A stretch of DNA of 64,000 nucleotides from Zizania palustris (Eukaryota; Streptophyta; Magnoliopsida; Poales; Poaceae), in NCBI GenBank assembly GCA_019279435.1, contig JAAALK010000287.1, positions 66,157,144 to 66,221,143 of the forward strand, in the 5' to 3' direction. Position numbers and translations under genes: made by a program. Positions 54,451-64,000 of this stretch are shown here, in pieces; the stretch's first letter is position 1, and each line of letters opens with the position of its first letter. Below the pieces are notes generated by a model. It worked only from the letters and a program-made list of their open reading frames with translations, had not been told where the DNA came from and did not search any database.

Positions 54451-56640
54451 AAGCACGGCGGTCAGGCACACGTCACGCAAGTGCAAGAGGGTGACGAGCC
54501 GGCTCTATTCCTCATACACAAGAGTATCGAGCTGCACCCCCTTCCCACATTGACATTCGCCGCTCTTCTCCACGTCGATGAGCCACGCGACCATGTCTTC
54601 CTCGGCAAAGGGTCCAGCGACGATAAGATCGATGGTTGGTTCCTCGACACCGGTGCCACTCACCACATGACCGGGTGGTGGGAGCACTTCTCCGACCTAG
54701 ACTCTGGCGTGCGAGGCTCCGTCAAGTTTGGGGACGCATCCATCGTGGAGATAAGGGGCGTTGGCTCCGTTATCTTCACCGCCAAGACCGGCGAGCATTA
54801 GATGCCCACCAGTGTCTACTACATTCCCGCCTTAAGGAACTCCATCATCAGCCTTAGCCAGCTAGATGAGAATGGCTCGTGCATGGAGATTGAGCATGGG
54901 TTGTTGCACATCTAGGATCATCAACATCGACTTGTTGCCAAGGTGAACAAAAGAAGCAATCGCCTTTATGTTTTCCATGTGCAGGTGGCATAGCTCGTGT
55001 GTCTTGTAGCTCGCCGCGATGACGACGCTTGGTGGTGGCATGAGCACTTTGGGCACCTCAATTTTGAGGCCCTAAAGCAACTTGGCACCAAGGAGATGGT
55101 GAGGGGCATGCCGAGTGTCGAGCACGTGGAGCAGTTCTGTGACACTTTCATCCTGACCAAGCAACGACGGTTCCCTTTCCTTCGACAGGTGAGCTTTCAA
55201 GTCAAGGAAAAGCTGGAGCATGTGCACGACGACCTTTGTGGTCCCGTGACACCGACTACCCTTAGAGGCCAATGCCACTTCCTCATTGTTGATGTGCCTC
55301 TCTACATGTGGACGGTGCTTCTCGACACCAAGGCAGCAACCACAGATGCGATCAGGCGTCATCATTGTTGTCACGGCGTCGCCTAGGCGCCGACTAGGCG
55401 TCCAAGCGGTCACCGCCGGACGCCTGGCTGAATCGCCTCGCCTGGGTGAGTTAGGCGCCCGCCTGGAGATTCTAGGCGTCGCCCATGGCGCCTAGGCGGT
55501 CGCCAGGAGACTCTGGGCGGGCGCCTAGGGTCTGTGCCTCCGTGTCTATTTTCTAAGCCTCTAAGGCGTGCCCAGGCCCTTTCGGTTCCTCTTCCCTTGC
55601 GCCGCAGCCTCTTCCCTCGCGCCGCCGCCTCAGTCCCTTGCGCCGCCGCCCGCCGGCTGCCGGATCTGCTCCTGTGCCTTGCGCCGCCGGCCGCCGGATC
55701 TCCGGTTCCCCTAGCGAGTTGCTCCTCTTCCCCTTGCGCCGCCCGGGCGGCGCCGCCGGCCGCCAGATCTCCGGTTCCCCTAGCGAGTTGCTCTGCTAGT
55801 CTGCTTCCCCTTGCGCAGTTGCGTGCCCCGCTGCTTCCCCTTGCGCAGTTGCGTCGCCCGGCCACCGGCCGCCCGGCCGCCTCGGCTCCCTCCCTTGTGC
55901 TCCCTCCCCTGCTTCCCCCTCCCCTGTGCTCCCTCCCCTGCTTCCCCCTCCCCTGTGCTTGAGAAGAGGATTCTTGATGTGGGTGTGGATAATTGCATGC
56001 TGAATTTAATTGGTCACCTAGGCGACGCCTAGGCGTCCAGTCGGCCCCCTGGCGACTGGTTTCGCCGGGGCGCCGTGACAACCATGGGCGTCATCAAGTT
56101 GTTACAGAGAAGGAGTGCATCCCTAAGCTCCATGTGTTGTGCACGGACAACTGTGGCGAGTTCACGGTGGCTGAGTTCGCGACGTACTATGCCGACGAGG
56201 GGATTCAGTGTCACTACTCCACGTCGTACACCTCGTAGCAGAACGACATCGTTGAGCACCGCAACCAGACGGTGGTGGCCATCGCTCGAGGAGGATGCCG
56301 ACGATCTATTAGGGAGAGGTGGTGATGATTGTCGTCCATGTCCTCAACCGTTCGCCTACCAAGGCTCTTGACGGCGAGACGTCGTATGAAGCCTGGCACG
56401 GATGCAAGTCGACGGTTGGCCACCTCTGTGTCTTCAGCTGCTTGGCGTTCGTCAAGGAGCTCAACCATGTTGACAAGCTTGATGACCGCAACACGTGAGG
56501 GGTCTTCATCGGCTACACGGAGGGCTCCAAGGCCTACCGCATCCTTGACCCTGTGACATGGCGCACCCACATCTCGTGTGACATTGTATTCGATGAAGGG
56601 TGAGGCTGGACGTGAGGCAAGATGGTGGATGACGGTTTGA
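54451..56640 (+). pseudogene. Protease and integrase of nested copia element, broken
   Basis: Protease is marked by DGWFLDTGATHHMTG (54632-54676). The integrase zinc finger begins WWWHEHFGHLNFEALKQL (from about 55030), and the core has HDDLCGPVTP (55224-55253), DNCGEF (about 56148) and an expected Glu region (HRNQTVVAIA, 56256-56285). A 722 bp DNA transposon splits the core at 55364/56087; removing it and one duplication copy restores RRHQVVTEKECIP. TAG stops at 54799, 54913, 54991 and 56236 again occupy Gln positions. Confidence 0.85.
55365..56086. mobile_element. Non-autonomous DNA transposon with GGCGTCATCA duplication
   Basis: The 722 bp insert is flanked by GGCGTCATCA (55355-55364 and 56087-56096). 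Its ends are inverted copies around GTTGTCACGGCG (TTGTTGTCACGGCGTCGCC on the left; CATGGTTGTCACGGCGCC as reverse complement on the right). The subterminal parts are packed with CGCCTAGGCG. The middle holds CTTGCGCCGCCG and CTCCCTCCCCTGCTTCCC tandem repeats and spurious ORFs. The 10 bp duplication points to a Mutator-like family, but the CGCCTAGGCG content resembles the hAT insert at 58803. The superfamily is uncertain. Confidence 0.8.
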
Positions 56641-56939
56641 CTTTGATGATCAACGATTTCGTTGTCGACTACGTCTACTTAAGGGGAGCCAGTAGCTCAT
56701 CTTCACCAAGCTCACAACGATTTCATTGTCGACTACGTCTACTTGGCACGTCATCAGCTCTGACGAGTCCTCCACCACTTCCTGCATCGGCCACGACCCG
56801 CTCTCCTATAGCAGCGCCCACAATTTCAAGATCGACATATACAACTTTGGTCCATGACGAGCAGCATGTAGTGGAGTTCGCCACTCTGTTGTCCAATGAC
56901 AAGGATTGTGTTAATGCCTACCACAACGACGAGGTAGCG

Positions 56940-57947
56940 CACCATGGATAACATCCTTGGTGAGCACCCTGTTCCTAGAATGGTGCAGTATGACTTTGAT
57001 GCGGAGCTACACCTGGCGCACGACGATGGTGAGCCACGCTTCGTTGAGGCGGAGGAAGATGCGGCCTGGCGCGCTGCGATGCAGTAGGAGATGGACACCA
57101 TCGAGCGGAACTAGACATGGGAGCTGGCTGATCTTCTAGTCGGCCATTGAGCCATCACCCTTAAGTGGGTGTTCAAGCTGAAGAAGGATGAAGCTGAGAT
57201 GGTGGTCAAACACAAGGCTTGGTTGGTGGCACGAGATTGTCTAGCAAGAGGGAGTCGACATCGACAACACCTTTGCGCCTGTTTCGTGGATATAGTCCAT
57301 TCGTGTCCTCGCGCTGGTAGCATAAGAGGACTAGTGTGTCCACCATATGGACGTTAAGTTTGTCTTCCTCAATGGCAACTTGAAGGAGGTCTACGTCTGT
57401 TAGCCGTCAGGATTCGTCATCCCCGATTTAGAGAACAAGGCTCTTCGCTTGCGTAAGGCTCTTTATGGCTTGCGACATGCACCACGATCTTGGAACGACA
57501 AGCTGGACTCCACCCTTAAGCAGATGATGTTCTAGCAAAGCGCTCATGAGGTTGCTATCTACTGGCTGGGCAAGGGAGGCAATCCCCTGCTGGTAGGTGT
57601 CTACGTCGACGACTTGGTGATCACTAGCACCAAAGAGGCCGAGGTGGAGGCGTTCAAGGCGGAGATGAAGACCACCTTCTAGATGAGCGATTTGGGGCTT
57701 CTCTTTAGACCGATTGCAACCCAACTTACACTCCCATGGAGGAAAGGCTTAAGCCGAGTCGCGACAACATGACAAGGTGGACACGACACATTATCAGCGC
57801 ATTGTGGACAACCTTTGCTACTTTGTCCACATGCGGTCGGACTTGGTGTTTGCAGTTGGCTACGTTAGTCGGTTCATGTAGCGACTGACGACGGAGCATT
57901 AGCAAGCCATGAAGAGGATCCTACGCTATGTCACGAGGATCTCTAAC
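56940..57947 (+). pseudogene. Reverse transcriptase of nested copia element, broken
   Basis: Readable parts are AAWRAAMQ*EMDTIERN*TW (57060-57119), TLKWVFKLKKDEAEM (from 57159), ALYGLRHAPRSWNDKL across a frame change (near 57450-57500) and the active site VGVYVDDLVITSTK (57596-57637). The N-terminal palm and catalytic YVDD are visible, but frames change repeatedly between 57220 and 57500. TAGs at 57085, 57112, 57401, 57533, 57680, 57879 and 57900 mostly replace Gln. 56640-56940 is the divergent integrase-RT linker. Confidence 0.85.
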
Positions 57948-58785
57948 TAGTGATGAAAAAATCGCTCGTTCATTAGATTAATCGGCCGATTAACTTTTGA
58001 TCGGCAGCACTACAATTAATTTAGGGTAAAATCAGACCATTAATTGGCTTACCGATTAATTGGTTGGTCAAGTCGATTAATCGGGCATCCACCGATTAAT
58101 CGGGCCTGTCTTGAATCCGTGTCGTTGCTACCTAGTACGCCGTATGCGCCGCATGGTCTGGATCCACGCTACTGCTGCTTGGTCCATGTCGCTAAGCTCG
58201 GATCTGTGCCGTCGGTGCTGATTCGTTCTACCAACGCCTGTTCGCTCCACCAACACCCATTCACTCTGACCAATACCTGGATCCAAGCTGTTGTTGCTTG
58301 GTCTATGACGCATACGCTCGGATCTACACCGCCGACGCTGCTCTGCTAACACCTGGATTGCACTGCTAGTGCTACCCTCCAAATGCTGCTAGAGTCGTGC
58401 CTCTCGCTCTTGGTCTTCTTTCATGGTGAAGAGAAGCATGGCTGAGAGAACGAGAGAGAAAGGAAAGGAAAAAAGAATGCTGTGATGCAGGGTCTTGTGA
58501 TGCTGTGGTGAAAAAGAAAGGAACACGGCATGTTGTGTCATCTTGGTAGTGGTGAAAAAGAATGAAATCATAGGCATGTTGGGAGGTGTGAAAAATAATG
58601 AAAAAATAGGAAAGAGAATTAGATAGACAGATGTAAATTGATATAAACACTATAATATATTATTTAACTATTTAGTCGACCGATTAATTGGTTGACTGAT
58701 TAATTCATTTAATTCCTGATTAACTGATTAATTCCTACTCGGTGGTTGACCAATTAGCTACCGATCACCGATTTTTCTAACACTG
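57948..58785. mobile_element. hAT-like non-autonomous element with ATTAATCGG palindromes
   Basis: An 838 bp insert separates RT from RNase H. Its ends are inverted repeats (TAGTGATGAAAAAATCG on the left; CAGTGTTAGAAAAATCG as the reverse complement on the right). The flanks TCTCTAAC (57940-57947) and CCTCCGAC (58786-58793) are eight bases long and differ only by three transitions, as expected for an old 8 bp duplication. Both subterminal regions consist of variants of GATTAATCGGCCGATTAATC. The middle (58100-58370) has loosely repeated CTGGATCCA(C/A)GCT units. No transposase. Confidence 0.7.
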
Positions 58786-58802
58786 CCTCCGACTACGGCT
58801 TG

Positions 58803-59531
58803 CAGTGTTCGAGTAGGCGCTAGGTGCTAGTCGGGCGGCGACCTAGCGCCTAGAGCCGCCTAGGTGGCGCCTAGGTCTGTGCCCCATTTCCTTTCTTTAC
58901 TCACGTTCAGTTCCAAGTTCCTCTTCAGAGGGCTGGTTCACAGTGTTTTCCCAAACGTCTTTTCCTGTTCCAAGAGCCAATCACTGCTCCCCATGTGTCA
59001 AATACTAGTCCCGAGGTGTTTTTTCTTGGACCAAGAAGTCCTTTTCTTCTCCTTTCCCGCAGTCCAACCGGCTTTTTTCACTTCTCTCCTCTGAGTCCTA
59101 GGCATTCTCTTCCCCTCCTCTCTCTTCCCTCCCCTTTCTTCCCCCTCCAGCTGCGGCAGGCCTTCTTTGCTCTACACCAAGCCGGATCGCCATTGAGACT
59201 GCTGCTGCTGGAGCGCGGCGTCGCGGCCTCGGCGGCTCGGCTGGAGCTCGAATGCTCGATGCGCTAGACCGGGGGACAGAGCGCGGAGGTCAGAGCACAG
59301 CGCACGGCGCGCGAGGCCCTGAGCGAGGCGTCGGCACGCAGTGAGCGGCGCCGGAGCACAGAAGGAGCACGGGAGAAGCAGCGATCCTAGGCGCCTAGGC
59401 GCCGCGGTCAACCGCCTAGGGCGCGGTTGACCCGCCTAGACGGCCGCCCAGCCTTTCCGCGCGGCGCTGGGGTGGCGCCCAACGCCTAATGCCGCCTAGG
59501 CGCCCGCCTAGGGCCACCATTTTGAACACTG
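58803..59531. mobile_element. hAT non-autonomous element with ACGGCTTG duplication
   Basis: A 729 bp insert starts CAGTGTTCGAG and ends TTTTGAACACTG, and is flanked by a perfect 8 bp duplication ACGGCTTG (58795-58802 and 59532-59539). Subterminal DNA is dense in CGCCTAGGCG variants. The interior is CT-rich and codes for nothing recognisable. The 8 bp duplication and CAGTG ends are hAT hallmarks. It is only 17 bp from the neighbouring hAT-like insert. Confidence 0.92.
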
Positions 59532-59539
59532 ACGGCTTG

Positions 59540-59980
59540 TACTACCCGTGTGCTGGTGCGGCGTACTTCATTGGGTACAATGACAATGATCACGCCGATG
59601 ACATCGACACAAGCCAGAGCATTAACGGGACACTATTCTTCTTTGGAAAGTGTCTGATCAGCTGGCAGTCGATCAAATAGCAAGTGGTGGTCATGTCTAG
59701 TTGCGAGACATAATACATCGTAGTCACTTTTGCCTTGACTCGGGCTTTTTGGCTGGCTCGGTTGCTTGGCGATCTTGGTAGAGATGCTGAAGCGATGGAG
59801 CTCAGGGTGGATAGCAAGTCTGCTTTGGTTTTAGCGAAGAACTTCGTCTTCCATGAGCGGAGCAAGCACATCCAGATCAAATATCATTTCATCTGGAACT
59901 GTTTGGACGAGGGGAGCGTCAAGGCCAGATACATAACACTCAGGATCAGCTCATTGACTTCTTCACTTCACTAAGTCACT
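59540..59980 (+). pseudogene. RNase H of nested copia element
   Basis: After the hAT insert the frame continues TSQSINGTLFFFGKCLISWQ (59610-59669), a TAG at 59678 for Gln, then AFWLARLLGDLG, LRVDSKSALVLAKNFVFHER and SKHIQIKYHFIWNCLDEG. The catalytic Asp of VDSKSAL is kept. This is the normal end of copia pol before the polypurine tract. Confidence 0.85.
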
Positions 59981-60066
59981 TAGGCAGTTTAAGTTCTAGG
60001 AGCTTTGCGTTAAGATTAGGATGGTTTTAATTTCCCAAATGGCGTCACACAAGACTTAGGGAAGAT

Positions 60067-60367
60067 TGAGAGGATAAGTTAAGTCTTGTTTGCCTGGTCC
60101 AAGTGGCCCTGTTGACATCTTTACTTTAGCTGAATTACCTTTCAGCTTTACTTTAGCAGCAGTTTGACTGATATCTTCTTTTTGGGCAGCAAGTTGGTTG
60201 TTTTCTTTCTTGAGCTGCAAGAAGCTCATCCTATATGTACCCTCTCAAACCAGCTGAGTTTAAGAGTGAAATGAGAAGAAGAATAGTGCTAGTTCAGTTC
60301 TGATTTCAGTTTTCAGTTCTGATTTTAGCCACAAAAAAATTCTGTTTTCTGCGTTCTCTCTCCAATA
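60067..60367 (+). repeat. 3' LTR of nested copia element
   Basis: 301 bp, starting TGAGAGGATAAG and ending TCTCCAATA; the terminal CA has become TA. Followed by the CCACC duplication and then by the second part of the host Ty3/gypsy LTR. Confidence 0.9.
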
Positions 60368-60471
60368 CCACCAAGGCGAGGGATACAGGGAGGTAAAGCC
60401 TTAACTGAACAGAATTATCCTAATCTGCTCATGTGAACAGTACCCGCATGGTACTGGCCCAAAACAATTGT

Positions 60472-61855
60472 ACCAACTATTAACAACCAATGATTCACAG
60501 ATCTTGAATCCTGGCAGTTTACTTTCACTGCCAACATAATTTCCTATGATACATTGTGGGTTACAGGAAAAAATATGTATGTCTTGAGCTATTGATGCGG
60601 ATGCTATTTCAATTGCACTTCTGCAACACTTGGATTGGATGTCTACATCCCCAAATTATATTCAAGATAAAGCATTAAATTTATTTATATTTCTTTGTGC
60701 AAAACTTAACATAAGTAGATGAGCTGTGACCACAAGCTACATTGTCCCCGGAAGATTTAAATATCTTGGCTAATCTCATTGCTTGATGTATCCTGCTATT
60801 CATTTTTCCTATGCAACTAGATTGTGTTAATTGTGTTGCCACTAACATGTTTTCTTAATGTACTTGAACTACAGTCAGTTCATCAAATGCTGCATTTGGA
60901 GATAAAATCTAGGGCATTCGATTAAGGAGTTCGTTTACCTGTGCTGCTGGAGCCCAGTGTAAAGAAGATTTGTAATTGACAGCATGTTATAATTTTATTT
61001 AGACTCGACCGGGGGACTAAGTCCACCTATCATTAGCTTAGTTGCTTTTGATTGTCATTCCGTAGTTTATAACATGGTGGATTTAAGTTTATGCATTAGA
61101 ATGGCCTATTGTAAGTTTATAATGGGCCTAATCTGATTAAAGGAAAATGTTAATAAAGAGAGCTTGCAAGGTACAGATTATTCGAACGGGACGCCGTAAT
61201 CTCCACAGATTGAATTTGTCTAATGTTCCATATTTTGCAGGTAAACCTGACAACATACTTGACTAATGTATCGTTTTGAGCTTGGTGCATTTCTTGTGTT
61301 AAAGTGTGGTCATGCCAAGTTGTGCATAAGTTCAACTGGGAGGCTGAAGATTGAAATAGAGGGATCCCTGTTTGGCATGGCTCTAAATATAAGATTTGTT
61401 GGAGCTAGACAAACCTAGCTCTAATAAATCTTGAATACAGAGCTATGGTGGATTAAGGATATTTAGATGAGTAATATGTTTTTTTGTATTTTATCATATA
61501 AACTATAGAGCAAATATAAATCTTAGAGTTGAAGCTATACCAAACATTCCATCAGTTTCTTCTTTCAAATATTGGAAGGGCCACCGTTTACCATGTAAAA
61601 ATGCCACGATTGTGCAATTGTATAATGTGTACTCTTGTTGCTAAAGTTAGCCTTTTTATGAGATCTGCCTACATTCGCTGGCACTTGGCAATCCAATAAG
61701 AAATTCTGATTCCACAAATTGGAGCTGACCAGAGATATGTCTTTGTATTCACGGAGGCTCTGTTTTGTCTCACGATTTCACCAAGCTACCAAGTTCCGAT
61801 TTCTTAACCTCAAAAAGGATACACGGAGGCCGAACTAATACGCAAGTTTACATCA
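60472..61855. other. Intergenic DNA between CAF1 and PPR
   Basis: AT-rich single-copy-looking DNA with no supported gene. It continues the sequence interrupted at 51512 and ends at the probable PPR transcript end. A small MITE lies at 61361-61553. Confidence 0.45.
61361..61553. mobile_element. Small MITE-like inverted-repeat element
   Basis: The left end GGGATCCCTGTTTGGCATGG and the reverse complement of the right end GATGGAATGTTTGGTATAGC share TGTTTGG(C/T)AT(G/A)GC. Inner words TTGTTGGAGCTAGAC and TAGAGTTGAAGCTA face each other loosely. About 193 bp. The target duplication is not clear, so the exact borders are tentative. Confidence 0.5.
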
Positions 61856-62181
61856 TGCAAAGCAAGTTTTTATTCCAAGGAACAACATAGCAAGACAAAA
61901 AGAAAGTTTCTATAAAAAATTGCAGCCTTCAGAACTCGTCCCCTTACCAATGAAAACGATGGGGATCTGCAGAAGGCAGGAGAGGTTTTAGCTTTCCTGG
62001 CTTCCTGTCAAGATTTTTGTCTTCTCGTAGCATCGCAATATAATTGGCTCAAAACAGGTGCCTGCTTAAGTAATGCAGCAAAATGCACTGCTACCAATAT
62101 AAGTGTTTTGTAGCTGCAATTGACAAAGATAGATAGTCAGGTGAATTATGTTTGCCATGTCTGCTCACAAGTAGTTCTGGT
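61856..62181 (-). other. 3' UTR of the PPR gene
   Basis: Downstream of the PPR stop on the minus strand there is no other frame. AATAAAAACTTGC (minus strand, near 61863-61875) fits a plant polyadenylation signal. Confidence 0.5.
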
Positions 62182-64000
62182 TCATGATAACACATTGCCC
62201 TTGATATCTATTTTGCTGGCACGTACAATCAATTGGTGAATTTCTTCATCCATATCTATTTGATCTTCTGCTATCATCTGAGGAATATTTGGTGGTACAA
62301 TGTCAACATTAATATATGCTCTAAGCAATGACTTGTACATAGGCAAGCTTGTCAAGTTAATTTTTTGAAGAACCTTTATGTATCTATTTGCATCATCCAC
62401 ACTGCCTTGCTCCTCAAAGTATTTTGCAATGGCCTCCAACAGCTCTAGTGGAGGCCTCCAGTGGCAACTCTTCAACAGAGACAAAGCCTTCTTTAAGGCA
62501 TTGACAGCTTTATCCATCTGCCTACTCTGAACAAATCCCTCTATCAGTATCTCCCATGTTTTGTAATTTGGATGTGCACCTTTCTCTAGCATGTGAATAT
62601 GGAGCCTCTCCGCCTTTTCGATCCACCCATTCCTCACATAAGCACCAAGGAGAACATTTGAAACCCGCACATCATGTTTCCTGCATTCTGCTTCCCAGGT
62701 TCCAAAGATCCACTCAGCCTGACCAATGTCACCAACTTTTATCAAGCATGATATAGCAGTCATGTAGTTTGCAGCAGGGATTGTCCCTGGAACACTTTTA
62801 CTAGCCTCCCACAGTCTTATAACCCCATCTCTGTCATTCATGGCTCCATAACATGTCATTATGAAAGAATACCCTAAGCGCCTTGTTGATGATAACTTTG
62901 TTTCAGCTATTCTAAGGTACGCTAGAGCTTTACTGTTCAGTCCATACTTCCTGAAGATGTTAGCTAGTGTGCAGTATGTGCTCCAACCAACCTCAACCAT
63001 ATCATATTTCAGCATCTCCTTGAATGCTAATTGTACTGAGGCTATGCCAGAGACCTCAGCACATGCATTCATCCAAATGTTATAGGACAAAACATTTCTT
63101 GGAATGTTGTTCCGTTTCATCAGATCGATTACACTAAGCACCTTCTCATACTGGCATGTTGCGATATATAGTTTCATCATTTCATTGAAAGAATGAGGAT
63201 CCACAGGCAGTCCATAGCTCTGCAGCTTAGCCATAAAGGTTTCAGCCTTCTGCACATTTCTTTCTGTAACATAGCAATGGAGGAGAGGGAATGATGCAGC
63301 CTTCTTGGAAGAAGCGGTACACAGTTTCTTGTAGTATTCCTCAGCTTGAGAAGTACCGTGAACTTTTGCAATCAAGTCCAGTCTAGCTGCATGATCTGAA
63401 GATGATACTCTAAAATCACTGCGTGAGTCCATCCATGATGAAATCTGCAGCATAATAAAACTCTGTTTAGATTGTGTCTTTTGATTTTTGAATCACCACT
63501 TCAGGCTAGATTGGAACCGCGCAATTGTAGTATTTGCAAGTTTCAGTGTGCCGATCAATCATCATAAAAAGTGTGAATTGGTCAGTTGTCTCTCCGCAAT
63601 AGAACACTACAAATGGCGTGAAACAGAATTCAGATTGCATTAAAATATCATAAAGAGTTAAAATTAAGTCATTGTTCCGTTGCAGGTCATCTAAGCAAAA
63701 TTTATTGAAGCTCGTTGTCAGTTTGTCACAGAAAAGGTGAAAAGGATTCCTGACATCTGTAGAATTGAACGACGAATACCATGGTGGAGCTATGCTTCGT
63801 CTTGTCGTCAGATTTTCTGCTCAAATCGCGCATCAGGTGAAGTGACCTAAGTGAAATTGAGAGCCGGCACTGCGGCCACTAAGCTAGTTGGATTGCTCAC
63901 CTCAAGAGCGTGCTCGTAGCGGCGCGCGCGCAGAAACCGGACGATGGCACGGCGGAGCTCCGGCTGAGAGACGTGGCCGCGCTCCTGGGCCCATCTCTCG
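62182..64000 (-). CDS. P-class pentatricopeptide repeat protein (5' end outside window)
   Basis: Exon 2 (62182-63444) and the last 100 bp of the upstream exon (63901-64000) are joined over a 456 bp intron with GT (minus GTGAGCAATC) and AG (TGCTGCAG) ends, phase 0. The joined reading RRYEHALE|ISSWMDS matches the start of the At4g21705/At1g02370-type PPR family, whose members are mostly mitochondrial or chloroplast RNA-binding proteins. Exon 2 gives 420 codons with roughly 8-10 repeats of about 35 residues, for example PVDPHSFNEMMKLY, PRNVLSYNIWMNAC, VEVGWSTYCTLANIF and PNYKTWEILIEGFV. It lacks E/DYW editing domains. The Met at 63453 lies in the intron and is not the start. The targeting peptide is beyond the window. 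Confidence 0.93.

Larger units (their letters stand above)
52759..60367 (+). mobile_element. Ty1/copia element nested in the Ty3/gypsy LTR
   Basis: LTRs at 52759-53057 and 60067-60367 enclose gag, protease, integrase, RT and RNase H in copia order on the plus strand. CCACC precedes (52754-52758) and follows (60368-60372) the element, a perfect 5 bp duplication. A primer site TGGTATCAAAGCC (53060-53072) follows the 5' LTR, and a purine run (TTAGGGAAGA, about 60055) precedes the 3' LTR. Three DNA transposons are inserted in it. Its genes contain many TAG stops. Confidence 0.93.
51513..60466 (-). mobile_element. Internally deleted Ty3/gypsy element carrying a nest
   Basis: A 3' LTR (51513-51942), a 713 bp internal region and a 5' LTR split by a later insertion (52656-52758 and 60368-60466) form one minus-strand element. 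It is flanked by ATTGT on both sides (51508-51512; 60467-60471). The 5' LTR resumes after the inserted copia with matching text (ACAGAATTATCCTAATCTGC). Its last bases are shortened compared with the 3' LTR (GGCCCAAAACA against GGCCCAAAACCC…GACA). The internal region keeps only the two ends of gag-pol. Confidence 0.9.

Noticed and set aside
55410..56081. 223-codon minus-strand ORF rich in Arg/Gly/Ala
   Set aside because: It lies wholly within the 55365-56086 DNA transposon and reads its GC-rich tandem repeats. There is no recognisable protein.
63445..63453. Met at 63453 as the start of the PPR protein
   Set aside because: The bases just upstream of exon 2 form an AG acceptor (TGCTGCAG), and the upstream exon at 63901-64000 continues the family consensus in phase.
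1..64000. CRISPR array, bacterial operon or phage-type system
   Set aside because: The repeats present are long, degenerate and inside transposons. Introns, LTR retrotransposons and PPR/CAF1 genes show plant nuclear DNA.

Overview
The window is nuclear DNA from a grass (Poaceae). Two host genes lie at its right end: an intronless CCR4-associated factor 1 (CAF1) deadenylase at 49849-50730 (+) and a P-class pentatricopeptide-repeat (PPR) gene at 62182-64000 (-), whose first exon runs off the window edge. Nearly all the rest is nested transposable elements. The monocot assignment rests on the GC-rich start of CAF1, a Tourist-type MITE with TAA duplications, CACTA elements with a TNP2-type transposase and a Ulp1-like protease, and Tat-lineage Ty3/gypsy elements with a second RNase H and antisense ORFs. 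I cannot name the species.

Layout. 1-5227: decayed Tat element A (+), with the 3' end of pol, a spacer and minus-strand antisense-ORF material; part of this 3' region appears twice. 5228-6649: LTR and integrase tail of an old Tat element B (-). Its remaining pol lies 34 kb away at 40478-43825. 6650-15684: a large autonomous-type but broken CACTA element (+) with TNP2 transposase, a TnpA-like gene and Ulp1 protease remains; its 3' end is missing. 15685-33354: Tat element C (-), whose pol is tandemly duplicated. A 548 bp Tourist MITE and a 3.6 kb solo LTR are inserted in it, and the LTR called 5' abuts gag with no primer site. 33355-40321: SIRE-like Ty1/copia (-) with its 5' LTR, truncated in RNase H. 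43826-45710: LTR, CACTA-like, SINE-like and unassigned debris. 45711-49018: 3' LTR of Tat element D (-) with its antisense ORF (+). 49019-51512: the CAF1 region. 51513-60466: a multi-level nest (below). 60472-64000: CAF1-PPR intergenic DNA with a MITE, then PPR.

The best-resolved part is 51513-60466. An internally deleted Ty3/gypsy element (-) is flanked by 5 bp duplications (ATTGT). A Ty1/copia element (+) with CCACC duplications sits inside its 5' LTR. That copia carries three non-autonomous DNA transposons, each with its own target duplication (10 bp, a decayed 8 bp, and a perfect 8 bp). Removing the nest leaves about 2.5 kb between the convergent CAF1 and PPR genes.

Two patterns run across elements. 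First, regulatory or spacer parts (LTRs, the RNase H-integrase linker, subterminal regions) are packed with one short palindromic word per element: GGTCAGACC, CTTCGG/CCGAAG, GGAAGTTCC, CGCCTAGGCG, or ATTAATCGGCCGATTAAT. In the Tat elements the word in the LTR matches the word in the pol linker, and both change together. Second, in-frame stops in the decayed elements are overwhelmingly TAG where glutamine is expected. This is the expected trace of deamination at methylated CAG (CHG) sites.
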